From the NCBI GenBank assembly GCA_932294295.1, contig OW028573.1, positions 18,992,155 to 19,056,154 of the forward strand: DNA of 64,000 nt, written 5' to 3'. Below, in pieces: positions 1 through 11,120 of this stretch. Positions within the stretch are counted from its first letter, which is position 1. Every line of letters begins with the position of its first letter. A program made the translations under genes and the position numbers. The notes beneath the pieces were generated by a model. It ran no database searches. It was given only the letters and a program-made list of their open reading frames with translations, and was not told the DNA's origin. Source of the DNA: Alitta virens. Taxonomy: Eukaryota; Annelida; Polychaeta; Phyllodocida; Nereididae.

Positions 1-1381
1 GTAATAAACAAGGGGAAATGCTATAAACAATCTTTAGCTAATGGAAATTGACATGAGTCCCAGGGGTCAGCAGGAATCCGGTGGAGGCATTTTATTGATA
101 TTCTTTCACTGGAACCCACAGGAGGCAGAAGATGAAAGAACTACACACCAGGTTGACTTCTCTTCAAGCCTTGCACGCCCTCTGTCGTTAGGTTACAGCG
201 CTAAAAGCAGCATCAGTTGCGGAGCCTGGCTCATCCCCCACCACCCATCCACCAAAGTAATTCCAGTGCCATCAAATTAGCCTGCACACATACAGCCAGA
301 TGGGAAAATTGGTTGCAACTGAAATGATCTGATTAAGTCTCTTAATCGCAGGTTCACATAGGGTATGACAGAAGTGGCTGTAACTTGCATTGCAAGTCTT
401 GCGAGTAGCGAAATTTCAAGCTAGTAAAGTGACTGCATTTTAAAGCACAGTATAAATACTGAAAATTGGTTTCCACATTTACACAGGTTTAAAGCGAGTG
501 TTTGCTGTGAATGTATATACCCTGTTAAGCTCGTTAGTCACACATGTGTTTGTCACATTTCAAAGTTGTGTTTATCACATCGTTTTCCATTCACACTAAA
601 ACAACTACTCGCAGATTATATGCTTCAATATCATTATACCTTATTGACCAGGTAATCTTAGGCGCCTTCAAAAAGAATAGTTCCTACCACACCCCCATCA
701 CAGCCTAAATGTTGCGTGCAGTACACCTGAGCATATTAAGCCTTTATTCGCAATTAAGTACTTTAGAAAATGGCAGAGAGTCAGCTGACTGGTAAACGAT
801 GAAACCACAACAAGCATCAGACACAAAGCGAGCACTTCAAAGAATCAAGCGAGTTGCGTGGGATGGCTTTGTGGCCAAATTTCGCAGCTTTTGGTCCTCA
901 CGAATCTTGCTGTTGGTGCATAGTCATGCTGTCTTCCATCTTCTCTTGCTCTTCGCCAGCTTCCAGCAGTCGACAAACGCCAACAAAGAGTTGGGGGAAA
1001 TGAGTAAGCCAGAGCAGCACACAACAGGACCAGGCAAGGGGCGGGTGACCACAGCCTCTGAGCTTGACTTCATTGATTGCAAGCGGGTATAATCTACCCC
1101 AACAGTCAGCACGGGATAGAATACTACAACCTCCCATGCTGGCTTGGTTATGCCACTGTGTGGTTAGTGGGGGATGTAGCAACAAATCTATGCATGGAAG
1201 ACAGATGCTACTGTGTGTAAACCCCGAGGATACAAGTTACTGGCTTCATCAATAATGCATCAAAAATCTTGTAGATTAACTATGCCAGCAGAGGTCAGGC
1301 TATTAATAAGGATCAACCTTGGTCTGAAAGATGCTGAAAGATGCTGATGAAACAGAAAGGCCATCTCTGCAATTTCTCTGC
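1..1381. other. Intergenic or intronic DNA, no gene seen
   Basis: AT-rich unique-looking sequence. Frames of up to 97 codons overlap on both strands around 799-1185 and match nothing I recognise, so I read them as chance frames. One CTCF-like 9-mer core lies at 176-184 on the minus strand, as expected by chance. No tRNA, tandem repeat or transposon end is visible. Confidence 0.7.
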
Positions 1382-1500
1382 TTGTCGTGTTTAGTTTGTA
1401 AGCGAGAGGATCCATTAAGAGACTGACTTAGGTCAGGTATTGACCAGGGCAGGACTCAGCGGATCCACTGCACTGAATTTGACAGGTGCCTGGCACTCAC
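1382..1500 (-). repeat. Fragment of interspersed repeat family B
   Basis: The 14-mer TTGTCGTGTTTAGT at 1382-1395 recurs at 10895-10908, followed in both places by a related AAGCGA-type stretch. A GGATCCACTG block lies about 70 bp further on. It is the reverse complement of the CAGTGGATCC block in the copy at 14611-14760, and the order fits a minus-strand copy. Only short blocks are conserved, so the limits are approximate. The family is not one I can name. Confidence 0.38.
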
Positions 1501-1839
1501 CCAGTCCTGATACTTCAGCATCTAGGCTCTAAATGTCTTACAGTAGCATCTTATACTGCTTTTGTGCAGGTGTTTGTTTGGCAAAAGATGTGAATGCACC
1601 TGAAGAAGATTACGCCATCATCTCATCCATGTAACTTCCGTAGGATGCCAAGCTCCTCCATCAATGAAGTGCTAATGCACAAAAACTAAGCACACCTGAG
1701 AGATAGATACTAACTTGATCGTTGTTATTTATACGCAACGTTGAGAAAGCTATAACCAAAAATTAGAGAAAAATGCCACAAGTTTCCAAAGGCAGACGCC
1801 ATGATGAGATTAAATAGAGTCCATACCATGTTGCACATT
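1501..1839. other. Unique noncoding DNA
   Basis: Nothing recognisable: no frame longer than background, no repeat shared with the rest of the window, no RNA gene. Confidence 0.6.
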
Positions 1840-1925
1840 TATTAGATTGGCGCTGTACACCTTCAGAAGAGTCTGGCAGCACCGTAACCACTGAGCCACT
1901 GAGCCACACAGCTGTTGACCAAAAA
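1840..1925 (-). repeat. tRNA-derived SINE-like relic
   Basis: On the minus strand this reads TGGCTCAGTGG, a good match to the RNA polymerase III A box, in a duplicated context (GGCTCAGTGGCTCAGTGG). A GCTGCCAGACTCTTCTGAAGGT-like stretch follows. That stretch aligns with the sequence just before the T-arm of the element at 3440-3505, so the two look like copies of one tRNA-related family. The B-box half is missing or scrambled here, so it is a fossil rather than a tRNA gene. Confidence 0.55.
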
Positions 1926-3439
1926 TTTGGCACAAATTCATGTACAAGCACATGTAGATATGTATATCTTATTCAAGGCCAAATACACGTGCTTTTAAGG
2001 TCTAATGCAATTTATTTCTTCATTTCTTGTAAGATGCACTGCAGCATTTTTTCTTTCATCTATTGAAGAGTATCACTCGACAGAAGAGATACATTCACAG
2101 TACGTTGCTGCACACGATGAAAGTTGTCTTCAGATGGCTGATCAAAGCTTTTAATATTGCCCTTTAAATTAAATTTTCACATGCACTACATTTACATGTG
2201 ACACGTGCAATACACAAAGGAAAAGAAAGAGACATGTCAACCAAAATCACGCAACTTATGTTTTCCAACGTCTTTGATACTTATATTCACTTTTTTCTTG
2301 TAAGGTTTTGTTTGTTTATAGATGTCAACATTTTATTTGCAACAGACATTTTTATGTTTTCCAACCCAAGAATTTCACTCAACACAGAATTTTTACATTA
2401 TTAAATATAGACAAAATGTCATGTTTTCGGCGAATTTAATGAATCACTGCAAAATACTGAATACTTAATATGCGGCCTTTTGATGGATTAAATGCCATAG
2501 TTCCTGAGGCCTAAAGTTTATAACTATCCTTACAAAATACATGACATTTGATTTGTCAGGAAAACATTAAATTATATTTAAGGTAGGACATTTATCAAAT
2601 TGTTGCTGATGTATACAACGGATATCAAAAGATTAGATACTGTAGCAGACTTCTTAAAGCTGAAGAATATGCCCACTTGACCTTCCAAGAACTACCGAAA
2701 TAACAGCTGAATGTATTTCAAACTTCAATCACAAATCGACTAGAATCAGGTCAAATAAGAAGTAAATCTGACCAACAGACCAAAAGGCAGTTGACTGACC
2801 ACTAGTACTCACTGCTTTGATTGCGTAATCCAAAGCCAAACAACTCAGCAGACTAAGATTATGTTTGGTGGCCCTGGGTCAGCAGATTACAGGCAGCTGC
2901 TGTGGCCATAGGTGCAGGTGCAAGGTCATTTACTGACCACTGCTTTAACGAGTTTTCATAGCTTATGCCACATCTGCAGGTTGCCTCAAGTCACTAAGCA
3001 TCCGATTTCAGATACAGATTCTTTCATTTTATTTCACATTCATACATGTTTCATAAAAATAAAATTTCAAAATGTGAGGAGACTCGACTAAGAAGGTATC
3101 CCTTCGCTATCGTGGGGCCACCTACAGGGATTCAAGATTCACATAATATTTTATATGCTATTTCAAATTAACAAAAACAAAAATATAAACAATGCACCTT
3201 GCATCTGTTGTGCAAACAATCAAACCAACATATCCCAGAATTAAGACGACAACCAAGTGACATTAAAAAAGAGAAAATGACATACTGAATAAGCTCAAAG
3301 CCACCCATTAAAAATTCACTGGGATTTTTCCTTTTTTAAAGACTAGAATTACTGTGAAGCATTGAGTAGTAGCTGTCCCAAGTGTGTTTGATATCATAGT
3401 CCTTTGATCACAACTGCATTGAGACGCCAGGACAGGATT
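1926..3439. other. AT-rich noncoding DNA
   Basis: Low-GC sequence with short A and T runs. Frames do not exceed about 70 codons. No transposon ends, RNA genes or coding signatures could be recognised. Confidence 0.65.
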
Positions 3440-3505
3440 GACATTTTTCAGTATGTTGGCCAGCTCTGCTGAAGGTCCCGGGTTCGATCCCCGGCCCGAG
3501 CACAT
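3440..3505 (+). repeat. tRNA-like 3' half (SINE or tRNA pseudogene)
   Basis: A perfect T-arm is present: CCGGG, loop TTCGATC, CCCGG at 3478-3494, containing the B box GGTTCGATCCC at 3481-3491. It is followed by CCGAGCA, which looks like the 3' strand of an acceptor stem. No matching TGCTCGG 5' strand or A box lies in the 70 bp upstream, and no cloverleaf can be drawn, so this is not an intact tRNA gene. The CTCTGCTGAAGGT lead-in matches the relic at 1840-1925. It sits 35 bp before the first LINE coding remnant, which may be coincidence or a shared insertion. Confidence 0.68.
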
Positions 3506-3541
3506 TTAAAGCTTGTATATAAACATCCAGATTGGCTTACC

Positions 3542-4275
3542 ATGGTTATGTGTGATTTTATTGCTCATGAGGACCACATCGTGCCTTATTTTGGATTTTA
3601 CTATGCCAGCAGGCCCAGCAATATGTCACACTGGCGAGGAATTGCGCAGAATCGTCCTTATCAGGACAATTACGTAATCGAAAGTGCAGACCTTATCTAC
3701 TCTGTTATAATGGGCAATGTCAGGTCAATTAGAAACATAACAGATGAGCTAGTAGCCAATACCTGCCATCTGAGTGACTATCCTATGATTCCTAACATCT
3801 CTATTATGTCATTCACAGAGACTTGGCTGAAAGACGAACATGTAACTATTGATGGGTATAAATTGTTGCGAGGGGACAGAATATTGAAAAAAAAAGGTGC
3901 ACTTTTTGTCTACATAAATGAGAAGTGGTATCACCCCAATAATGCAGTCATCAAGAGTCATTCGTGTTCCCCAAATCTTGAAAACCTTATTGCCAGTATG
4001 CGATATTATCTGCCAAGGAAGTTTTCTCATGTTATATGTTGCACAATATATATCCCAGTCAGATCGTCGACCAAAGCAGGTGCTGAAGAGCTTTGTACTA
4101 CAATACATGACATTGAAAGATCTGCTCCAAATGCTTTGATTATTATCAATGGTGACTTTAATCATGGCACAGTCAGCATGTAAATTGCCCCACTAGATTA
4201 GATTTATTTTATTCAAATGTCAAAGCAGCCAACTCATCAACATTTTTACCACCACTGTCCCAGGCTGATCCCAGT
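3542..4275 (+). pseudogene. LINE endonuclease domain remnant
   Basis: An open frame of 213 codons (3542-4183) covers most of an apurinic-type endonuclease that would nick target DNA for retrotransposition. Visible landmarks are the N-V-R-S opening (residues 59-62), FTETW with the metal-binding Glu at residue 93, GYKLLRGDR at 105-113, a VYINEKW strand near 123-129, and the GDFN catalytic loop at 204-207. The frame then ends. The domain's last part can be read in another frame to about 4275, where the expected S/A-D-H triad reads Ala-Asp-Pro (4264-4272), so the catalytic His appears lost. The Met at 3542 is only the first in the open frame, not a proven start. Confidence 0.88.
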
Positions 4276-4740
4276 TTGGTCCTCATGTCTCCCAAATACA
4301 GACCTTCGGTTAAGAGGATTAAACCTAAGGTTATTAAAGTCAAACAATGGACCGAGGAAGCAGTGTGTGAAATACAAGGTTCCTTGGAATGTAATGATTG
4401 GAGTGTGTTTGTTGATGCCAATCCCAAGCTTAATGACTTGGTTGATGTCGTCACTTCTTATATCCAAACAATGCCATACCAACCAAAGAGATCAAAGTAT
4501 TACCAAACAACAAGCCTTGGCGTACCAAAGACGTTAAAACTGATAAATAGAAAGAAACAGATCTTTAGGCAGGGTGACAGAGACAAACTGAAAGACATAC
4601 AAAAGGAACTGAAGCGAGTGATTAAATCTGAAAGAGCAGGACACAAAGACAATATTGAGCAGACATTTTTAGAAAATGACATAAAACGGGTTTGGAAGGA
4701 GATGGGACTGATGAGCCGTCACTCAAACGAGTCTTAAGAA
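4276..4740 (+). pseudogene. LINE linker between endonuclease and reverse transcriptase
   Basis: An open frame of 153 codons, in a different phase from the endonuclease, encodes a basic Lys-rich stretch. A KQWTEEAVCEIQGSLECNDW-like motif near its start is of the type found between the two catalytic domains of CR1/L2 polyproteins. It ends at a stop at 4735-4737, before any reverse transcriptase motif. It is identified mainly by position and style, because this linker is poorly conserved between families. Confidence 0.75.
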
Positions 4741-4909
4741 GTTCAGCCTACTGCCGCAAACGTCTATTGACTATGCAAATGAACTTATTATATTTTACAA
4801 CAGATTTGATAAATATGATTTCAGTACATAATTAGATGACCTACGAGATCGGCTTAATAATGGTGAAAGTGACAATGTAATCAATCTTACAGAGAGTACT
4901 GTTTTATCA

Positions 4910-5760
4910 TGAGTTTAATAGACTTAATGCTTCAAAGGCTGGTGACCCAGAGAATATTCCAGCAAGACTGAAAACATGTTCTACTCAACTGGCAGGAATA
5001 TTTTCTCAAATTGAATGTCTTGCTAAACTCAGATCATCCCTGATCTTTGAAAATGTTAAGGTACCATCCCTGTCCCAAAAAGACCTGTCATAATATGCAT
5101 GAATGATCTAAGACCAGTGGCATTGCCTTCTATACCAATGAAAGTGTGAAGGGTTATTCAAAAGAACATTATCAGAATAAGTCAGTGACATGGTCGATCC
5201 ACTACGGTTTGCTTATAAAAGTCATAGGAGTTGCAGTGATGCCATATTGGTAGTTCTTGAAAAGCTGTACTCGCATCTTGAAAGAACTAGACATGGAAAC
5301 AGTGCTAGAGTTATGTTTTTCGACTTTTCGTCAGTATTTAACACTATTCAGAACCATTTACTAGTCAAGAAGTTGCTCAACTCTCAACAAGTTCCAAACA
5401 AGTTCCAAACAAGTTCCAAACAGTGTACTTGCATGGATCCTGGAATATCTGACAAACCGATCACAATATGTGAAGATCACCAAAATAAATCCTCAGTTCT
5501 CAGATCAATACCACATGTGCCCCCCCCCCCTTCCTAAGGGAATTGTTCTTGCCCCCTTCCTTTTTACACTGTACACCCTCCGATTGTCGATCAATTGAAC
5601 CATCATGTCCACTCATCAAATTTGCAGACGACACCGTCATGATTGACCTGATCACATGAGACAATTATATTGACAATGAAAACCAATAAACAACCTTTAC
5701 ACAGTATTGTGATGCTAATTATCTTGAACTAAATGTTGCTAAGACAAAAGAAATGCTTAA
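4910..5760 (+). pseudogene. LINE reverse transcriptase remnant
   Basis: The longest open piece (5190-5537, 115 codons) carries the fingers-palm junction: PLRFAYKSHRSCSDAI, then FFDFSSVFNTI with the motif A catalytic Asp at 5322-5324. Upstream, in another frame, a KAGDPENIPARL block (about 4930-4970) is the usual first reverse transcriptase motif. Downstream, after an 11-base C run at 5520-5530 that shifts the frame, the catalytic FADD motif is still readable at 5621-5632. Several frameshifts and stops separate these blocks, and a local AAGTTCCAAAC triplication lies at about 5393-5425. The enzyme would copy element RNA into DNA at the nick; this copy cannot. Confidence 0.9.
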
Positions 5761-5814
5761 TTAAAATGTCAAGCTCACATAGATGTTTTGCAAAAAGTTC
5801 AATTCCAGGATGTT

Positions 5815-5945
5815 TTGTTTGAGGAAACTGAATTCATTCAATATTAGTCAAAATATTCGAGTAATGTTTTATAATTCTGTGATAGCCTGTGTGTGGCGTA
5901 ACTGTTTGATTTGCTGGAGTGGTAATGTCAAAATATAACCTTATT
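5815..5945 (+). pseudogene. LINE C-terminal domain remnant
   Basis: Reads approximately LRKLNSFNISQ, then MFYNSVIA, then CLICWSGNV. This is the signature seen just after the reverse transcriptase in CR1/L2-type polyproteins (Leu-Arg-x-Leu-x-Ser-Phe-Asn, then Phe-Tyr-x-Ser-Val, then Cys-Trp-Gly/Ser). The TGG that would be the conserved Arg/Trp context is partly altered (CVWRNC-like). It supports a full-length 3' end for this copy. Confidence 0.75.
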
Positions 5946-6100
5946 TTCAATAAATAATTTTTTAAATATTGTTTTTATGCCATATCTTTCTGTGATATCT
6001 TTCTCTTTGTTTTTTATTCATTATTCTGCTGTATTTATGTATTATATATACTTTTTATTGATACAAGCCACAAGTTACCTTTACAGGTTATAATAAAATT

Positions 6101-6115
6101 ATTCTATTCTATTCT
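6101..6115 (+). repeat. (ATTCT)3 LINE tail
   Basis: Three ATTCT units follow AATAAA (6092-6097) and mark the 3' end of the first LINE. CR1/L2-type elements often end in short tandem units rather than poly(A). Confidence 0.8.
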
Positions 6116-6117
6116 TT

Positions 6118-6345
6118 TCATGAGCTACATCCCAGCTGGATGTCGGTCGCATGAGAAGTTAAATAGGAGGTGCCTCGTACTCGGTGTCTATGCTGAGGCA
6201 AGTAAAAGACACCACCCATGGGGTAAATGTGTAACATGGTGAGGACTCTACGCTTTATCATCTCATCATTATGTCTGCATCTGGCAGCTGGTCATATAAG
6301 CTGGCTAAGCTTCACACCTAGTAGCATTGAGACATAGACATAAAA
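6118..6345 (+). repeat. Interspersed repeat family B, best copy
   Basis: Shares an exact 18-mer (TTATCATCTCATCATTAT, 6255-6272) with 14717-14734, and a one-mismatch version in reverse at 10935-10951. Flanking blocks also align: GAGGCA-GTA/AGTA before it, and a CATATAAGCTGGCTAAG-like block after it that matches the reverse of 10905-10920. It lies directly after the LINE tail, so it may have served as target or be a later insertion. No coding capacity and no terminal inverted repeat. Possibly a SINE body or an old DNA-transposon fragment. Confidence 0.5.
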
Positions 6346-7299
6346 ATGGAGGCCAAGTAACCTAAAACACCCAAAGGAAGTATGCAGGAAGGAAATGGAC
6401 TAAAATTTATTCAGAATAGCATTTATTTAGTGTATAACTATTATTCAACTTTGAAACTATTGAAGAGCATAAGTTAGAGTTTCGAAGTATTTGGTTGATA
6501 AAATCTTCACACCTTGATTTGTCGCAGGTTTTTTTTTACATCATTCTTTTCATCATAATGATTTCTCTCATAAGTGACAAAGAACATTAACCACGCTAAA
6601 ATGGGGAATCCTAAATGAATGTAACATTATTCATGTTTAATTTAAACTTGGCTATTCTGCTAATATCTCTCGTAATGACGAGTCATCTCAGTTGACTGCA
6701 TTTAACAAATAAATTTAAGTAAAATCGTTTAAAATTTGATCATGCTTGAAATCTGAATCTAACTGTTCTTCATATAATAATGCCCAACCTGTTGCTTTCA
6801 GGAATGGTCTAAACGGCAATCTATTCACGTTGAAAACCTTGAAATAATTGAATCTCTGATTTTAATGGATAAGTATACTTGTTTAGATAATAGCTGAATT
6901 ATATAAAGTAGAAAAATAGCACGGCAAACTGAAATACTTTTTTTTTCAACAAGTTGTAGTGAAAATCGTGTTCACCTACGCAAGCTATATTTACTGTGCT
7001 CATATTCCCCTGTTTCGCAGCTCCCATCACGTTTGTCTGATCTAATTTCTTCAAGATCAGATATGAAGCCACCATCAGTCAATCAGTCATGCCAGGGTTA
7101 ACAATGTAACTAACGAGTGCAATTCTAGGTAAGGGCTTCTATCAAATAGCATTCATAAAGTGTCAAACACTACGCTAATGAAAATATGTTATGATATCAA
7201 CTACATTGTGCGGTTCTGATATCAGTGGAAACAACGGAAAGTACACAGTGCATTCTGAAATACCCATGGAGGTGGCCTATTGTTTTATCAAAATGAAAC
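6346..7299. other. AT-rich noncoding DNA
   Basis: Very AT-rich, with a T run near 6529-6538. It may include the unrecognisable 5' part of the second LINE, whose first readable motif appears only after 7300. No other feature seen. Confidence 0.55.
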
Positions 7300-8319
7300 T
7301 ATACCTCATAGAAACAGACCTGATATAGCTATTAATGCTATTTGAATTGAAAGTATTGTGATTCTAATCAAAAATGGTAGAATTAATATGTTTTTCTAGC
7401 ATATTTATAACCTTCCAGTGTAAATGTTAATGGTCTAAACCAAGCTATTGAAATTATGATAAATTAGTGCCTATAAGAAAGTTCATGTGTAGTTATTATA
7501 GGAGATCTGAACATAAATTTCATGCAAAAACAATTATATGACCTCAAGCAAACCGCGAAAGGCCCAACCTGTTTTAAAAGTACAAACAATCCTTCTTTAA
7601 TTCTCATACTAACTAATTGTTCAAAATCATTATCTGCACCCATAAACCTACCTCTAGGCATATGCGGTTTTCATAATTATATAATGAGCCAAAACTAATC
7701 TACTGCAGATCATTTACAAGACTTACTCGAAGCCCCGTTTCATGTGTCACAAGTATTCAGTGATGTCAATGATCAAATATGGTTTTATAACAGCTTATTA
7801 ATCTCTAATGTTATATATAACAATGCGCCCAAGAACAAAATATTGTGACCCTGGAACAGCTACCTTATATGAATGACAATCTCAGAAAAGCTATTTATGT
7901 AAAGCTGCACCTTGTAGAAAAATATCACAGGATTAACAGCCAGCAAAACTGGGAAAGGTTCAAGAAAGAGAAATTTAGTTAATAAATTAAAGAAATCATC
8001 CATACGTAAATACTTTCAAGATAAATGTCACACTGGAAACAATAAAAGGAAACATTTTGGGGAGACTATTAAACTTTTCATGACTAGGAACGTTAAAACC
8101 AACAACCAAAACATAACACTCTATGAAAAAAAACTTTAATCAGTAACCCAAATGATGTTTTGTGAACCTGATACCATAAACAATATGTCAGCTGATCAGG
8201 TCATTGCCCATTATAAAGATCATCCAAGTGTGAAATCAATCACAGAGAAGGTCAACTATGATCAACAATTTGATTTCAAACAAGTAACTTAAACAATCAC
8301 TGAACAGAAACTTGAACTT

Positions 8320-8900
8320 ATGCAAACAAATAAAGCGAGTGAATTTGATAACATATTTCTAAAATTCCTTAAATTAGGAGCAGAACACCTAAGTCACTCT
8401 TTCACACCAATTATTAACAGTAGCATTTGCCAAAATAAATACACTGACTACACCAAGAGAGCTGAAGTAAATCCTCTGTATAAAAAAATCTGTATAAAAT
8501 AAAAAAGTATAGGCCCTTAAGTGTATTAACATCAACTTCCAAAGTATTTGAAGGGATACATGTGTGATCAACTACTTGGTTTTATCTCCTCTTCCTTATC
8601 CACAGAGCTGTCAGCTTATAGAAAGTCCTATAGTTGCAGTAATGTCTTGGTAAAATGAGTCGAAAATTGGAGAAAAGCTCTTGACTATAACCACCATGTA
8701 GGATGCATTCTAATAGATGTGTCAAAGGCTTGCCATTAGAATCATGTAAACTTATACCTAATTACTTGAAGAATAGAAAACAAGCTGTAAACATTAAAAA
8801 TAAATGGATCAACCTCAAAACCGGTGTCTCCTAGGGATCTCTCATGGGTCCTATTCTGTTTAATATTTTTATTAATGACTTCATGAACTTCGATAACAAG
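8320..8900 (+). pseudogene. Reverse transcriptase remnant lacking its catalytic loop
   Basis: The frame at 8320-8502 carries KASEFDNI, LKFLKLGAEHL and INSSICQNKY, the usual opening of a jockey/CR1-group reverse transcriptase, and stops early. Motif A (LIDVSKA, Asp at 8716-8718) survives, and so does the GSLMGPILFNIFINDF block. Directly after NDFMNF the text jumps to DNKLNFHNHV, which normally lies well beyond the aspartate-aspartate motif. An internal deletion has therefore removed the active-site loop. Confidence 0.82.
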
Positions 8901-8914
8901 TTAAACTTTCATAA

Positions 8915-9410
8915 CCATGTATCACTTATCTGTAAATAAACCTATCCTTTTTATTACAACAGGCCAGGATAAAAAATTTGAAAAACTAAACGAAAGGGCA
9001 ATAAGCATGATAAGACTCATCTGCAATAACTACGATAACCTCCATGATAACTTAATGTTAAAGACAGGTAAAGAATGTTATATGTTACATGTAAAATTAA
9101 TCTAGCTGAATTTGTTTGCAAAAGTACTTTATGATATGGCACCTCCGGTGGATAATTCCTTCTTTACTAGACAAGTCAACTCCTCATGATATGAGGGATA
9201 ACTTCAAATTAATGAAACCAGGATACAATACAGTTCAATTTGGCATGCGTTCAATTGCTTATCAAGGTCTTCTGTTATGGAATGCGTTACCCATCAATGT
9301 AAAGATACTACGAATGACTTCATGCAATTCAAAATTTCACAAAGAAGTAATTGCATTTTATGTAAAAGAAACAGCGTGTAGATATTTCAGCTTTTTATCT
9401 TGTTCATAAT
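8915..9410 (+). pseudogene. LINE C-terminal region remnant
   Basis: Two frames (8917-9105 and 9116-9409) read as one former sequence: a KLNERAISMIRLI-like helix, a Leu-rich stretch ending near 9150, then DNFKLMKPGYNTVQFG, RSIAYQGLLLWNALP and a FHKEV tail. The L-W-N-A-L-P motif near the end is a hallmark of the C-terminus of many jockey/CR1-group polyproteins. A stop at 9103-9105 and a phase change break it. The 97-codon frame ends about 80 bp before the TTATC tail, consistent with the natural 3' end. Confidence 0.8.
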
Positions 9411-9485
9411 TTGCATTCAGAAAAAAGCTTTTATAGCTATTTTATTGTTATTTGTATCAACATCGAATTTAAATAAAATTTTAAT

Positions 9486-9510
9486 TTATCTTATCTTATC
9501 TTATCTTATC
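9486..9510 (+). repeat. (TTATC)5 LINE tail
   Basis: Five perfect TTATC units end the second LINE, 8 bp after AATAAA. The unit differs from the ATTCT tail of the first LINE, which supports two separate families. Confidence 0.85.
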
Positions 9511-9512
9511 AC

Positions 9513-10889
9513 TCAATTAAGTTAAGGGTGTAATAGTGGATTTTCACGGAAAGTTATCTATATTTCCTCAAGGTGGCTACGACAGGATACAGCAATGCTA
9601 TTGGTTGAGAATGTTCCCGCCCTTGACTGTGATTGGCTGAAGCAAAGTGCATCCTAGCAGCAGTATTTTTAGTGCATTTTAATGTATATTTGACATCTTA
9701 AAATTCAATTGATTTCCGCTTTTTCCCTGAGGAAATTATATTTGTGGAATTAGTTATTTATGATCTACTTTGTCTGAAAAGCAAAACGAGAAATAAGAAG
9801 AGATGTAAGACTTATGTCCTGAATTCAGGAGTGCTAAGTGAAAAGACTTTATTACTGCCACATGTAAATGCACCATCAAAAATGAGTCCGAAGAATACTG
9901 TCTCGACACTCAACAAGTACTAAAACGAATTTAAAAAAAATTGACATCTAATCTCAGTTGTTTTGATGTTACCTCTGTTTCAAATTTCACGCAAAAGTTT
10001 TAAGTGTGTATTGATGCAAGTATCAAATGGTCATTTGTGCCCCCCTTGGAGGCAATGTGGAGTGCAATTGCCGAGGTGTTGGGTGGTCGAATCAAGTCTT
10101 TAATGTGTTACAGGTGTTGGTTTTGTACCTGAGGCAGCCAAGTGCAAAGTATTAGTTTGCCTGTCAGTGTGATCTGGCCCCTGTGGGTCTGCTAATCAGC
10201 ACTGGATCACCCACAGAAATATGTGAGCCATTTTATTTTCTACAGGTAAAACACTCCACGATAGCGAACAAATCTGATTAAAAAAAAGAAAGAAAAAAAG
10301 ACATGAGACAAGTGGCTGAAATTGCTTCATTTTCAGGGCGAGACCAATTAGACATATTACTCTAGAGTTTACGAGTTTTTCGTTTGCAAATGTACCCAAC
10401 TCTTAGTGATGGTGTTATTCAAAGATTTAAAATAGCATTTAAAAGAGTGTGCTGACGCCAATGTTGTGAGGCTGAACAATCACTTGGGAGTCCATTAAGA
10501 GTATTAACAAGGTTCTCAAGAAAGGCTGGACAGAAAACATAGTCTTAAAGCAGGGGAGGAGGGAATAAACATGGCTATAAGTGAAGGAGGACAATTTGAC
10601 ACTTGACAGTGATGTGAGCAGGCTTGTCGTAAAGGTTTATCTAGCACCTGCAGCTTGGATAAGGGACTCCCCGGACGACCACTTATCTCCCTTAGCACCG
10701 GGCGACATGACATCTCAACTTGCGCCCTACCTGCTGCAACCTCCCACTCTGCGCATCCTCTTTATCTCAGCATTGCATAATGAAGCTGGTAGGAAAAAAA
10801 AAAGAAAAAACTCGTTGGTATCACCCGCAATGTACACACTAAACGAATGAAAATACATTTCTCATTGTATATATTACGTAACTCAATGT
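9513..10889. other. AT-rich noncoding DNA
   Basis: No gene seen. Two CCAAT-type boxes (ATTGG) lie at about 9600-9635. A GTGGTCGAATCAAG stretch near 10085 faintly resembles a tRNA B box and may be another SINE relic, but no A box could be placed with confidence. The 89-codon frame at 10581-10850 overlaps one on the other strand and has no recognisable motif. Confidence 0.55.
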
Positions 10890-10951
10890 TCTGGTTGTCG
10901 TGTTTAGTCAGCTTATAAAGCGACCAAGGCAAGCATAATGATGATATGATA
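10890..10951 (-). repeat. Interspersed repeat family B, short copy
   Basis: The reverse complement of 10935-10951 matches the family's 18-mer core with one change. 10895-10908 is identical to 1382-1395. The middle (GCTTATAAAGCGACC) matches the reverse complement of the region after the core in the copy at 6118-6345. Confidence 0.5.
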
Positions 10952-11084
10952 CGGACTGGGATTTGTCACATTGCACATTTAAGCCACTAGTGAAGTCCTT
11001 CACTAACTTGCACCAGCACAGACATCGATTCAATGCACCATCAATTTGGTGTCTCGTCCGAATTCAACCAAGTGCTTCCGGTTG

Positions 11085-11120
11085 GCCATGAATCCAGTTG
11101 AACCTAGGACCGTCAGAGGA
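11085..11120 (-). repeat. tRNA-like B-box relic
   Basis: The minus strand reads CTGACGGTCCTAGGTTCAAC. It aligns with the CTGAAGGTCCCGGGTTCGAT of the better preserved element at 3440-3505 and contains the B box GGTTCAACT. No A box is visible. Likely a third, more decayed copy of that tRNA-derived family. Confidence 0.42.

Larger units (their letters stand above)
3540..6117 (+). mobile_element. Decayed CR1/L2-like LINE
   Basis: About 2.6 kb that keeps the order of a CR1-superfamily non-LTR retrotransposon: AP-type endonuclease (3542-4275), linker (4276-4740), reverse transcriptase (about 4910-5760), a C-terminal piece (about 5815-5940), a 3' untranslated stretch with AATAAA at 6092-6097, and three ATTCT units at 6101-6115 as tail. 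Short tandem 3' tails are usual for this superfamily. Coding pieces jump between all three forward frames and carry stop codons, so the copy is dead. It is probably 5'-truncated, since no ORF1 or zinc-knuckle protein is visible upstream. The exact clade is uncertain; the FDFSS-FNTI block resembles L2/CR1 elements of fish and invertebrate chordates. Confidence 0.92.
7300..9512 (+). mobile_element. Second decayed LINE (jockey/CR1 group)
   Basis: Pieces in changing frames keep the expected order. Endonuclease tail: RNRPDIAI-like at about 7310, GDLNINF at 7504-7524, and a PTCFKSTNNPS block. Linker: an IRKYFQDKCH-like block at about 8000 and an HFGETIKLFMT-like block. Reverse transcriptase: NKASEFDNI at about 8327 and LIDVSKA with the motif A Asp at 8716-8718. 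Then a SLMGPILFNIFINDFMN motif B region, and a C-terminal domain with YNTVQFGMRSIAYQGLLLWN. It ends with AATAAA (9472-9477) and five TTATC units. The catalytic YADD/FADD segment is missing by deletion at about 8888-8900. It is clearly a different family from the first LINE. Dead and old. Confidence 0.88.

Noticed and set aside
779..790. Perfect 12-bp palindrome AGTCAGCTGACT with an E-box centre
   Set aside because: About sixteen perfect 12-bp palindromes are expected in 64 kb, so alone it carries no weight.
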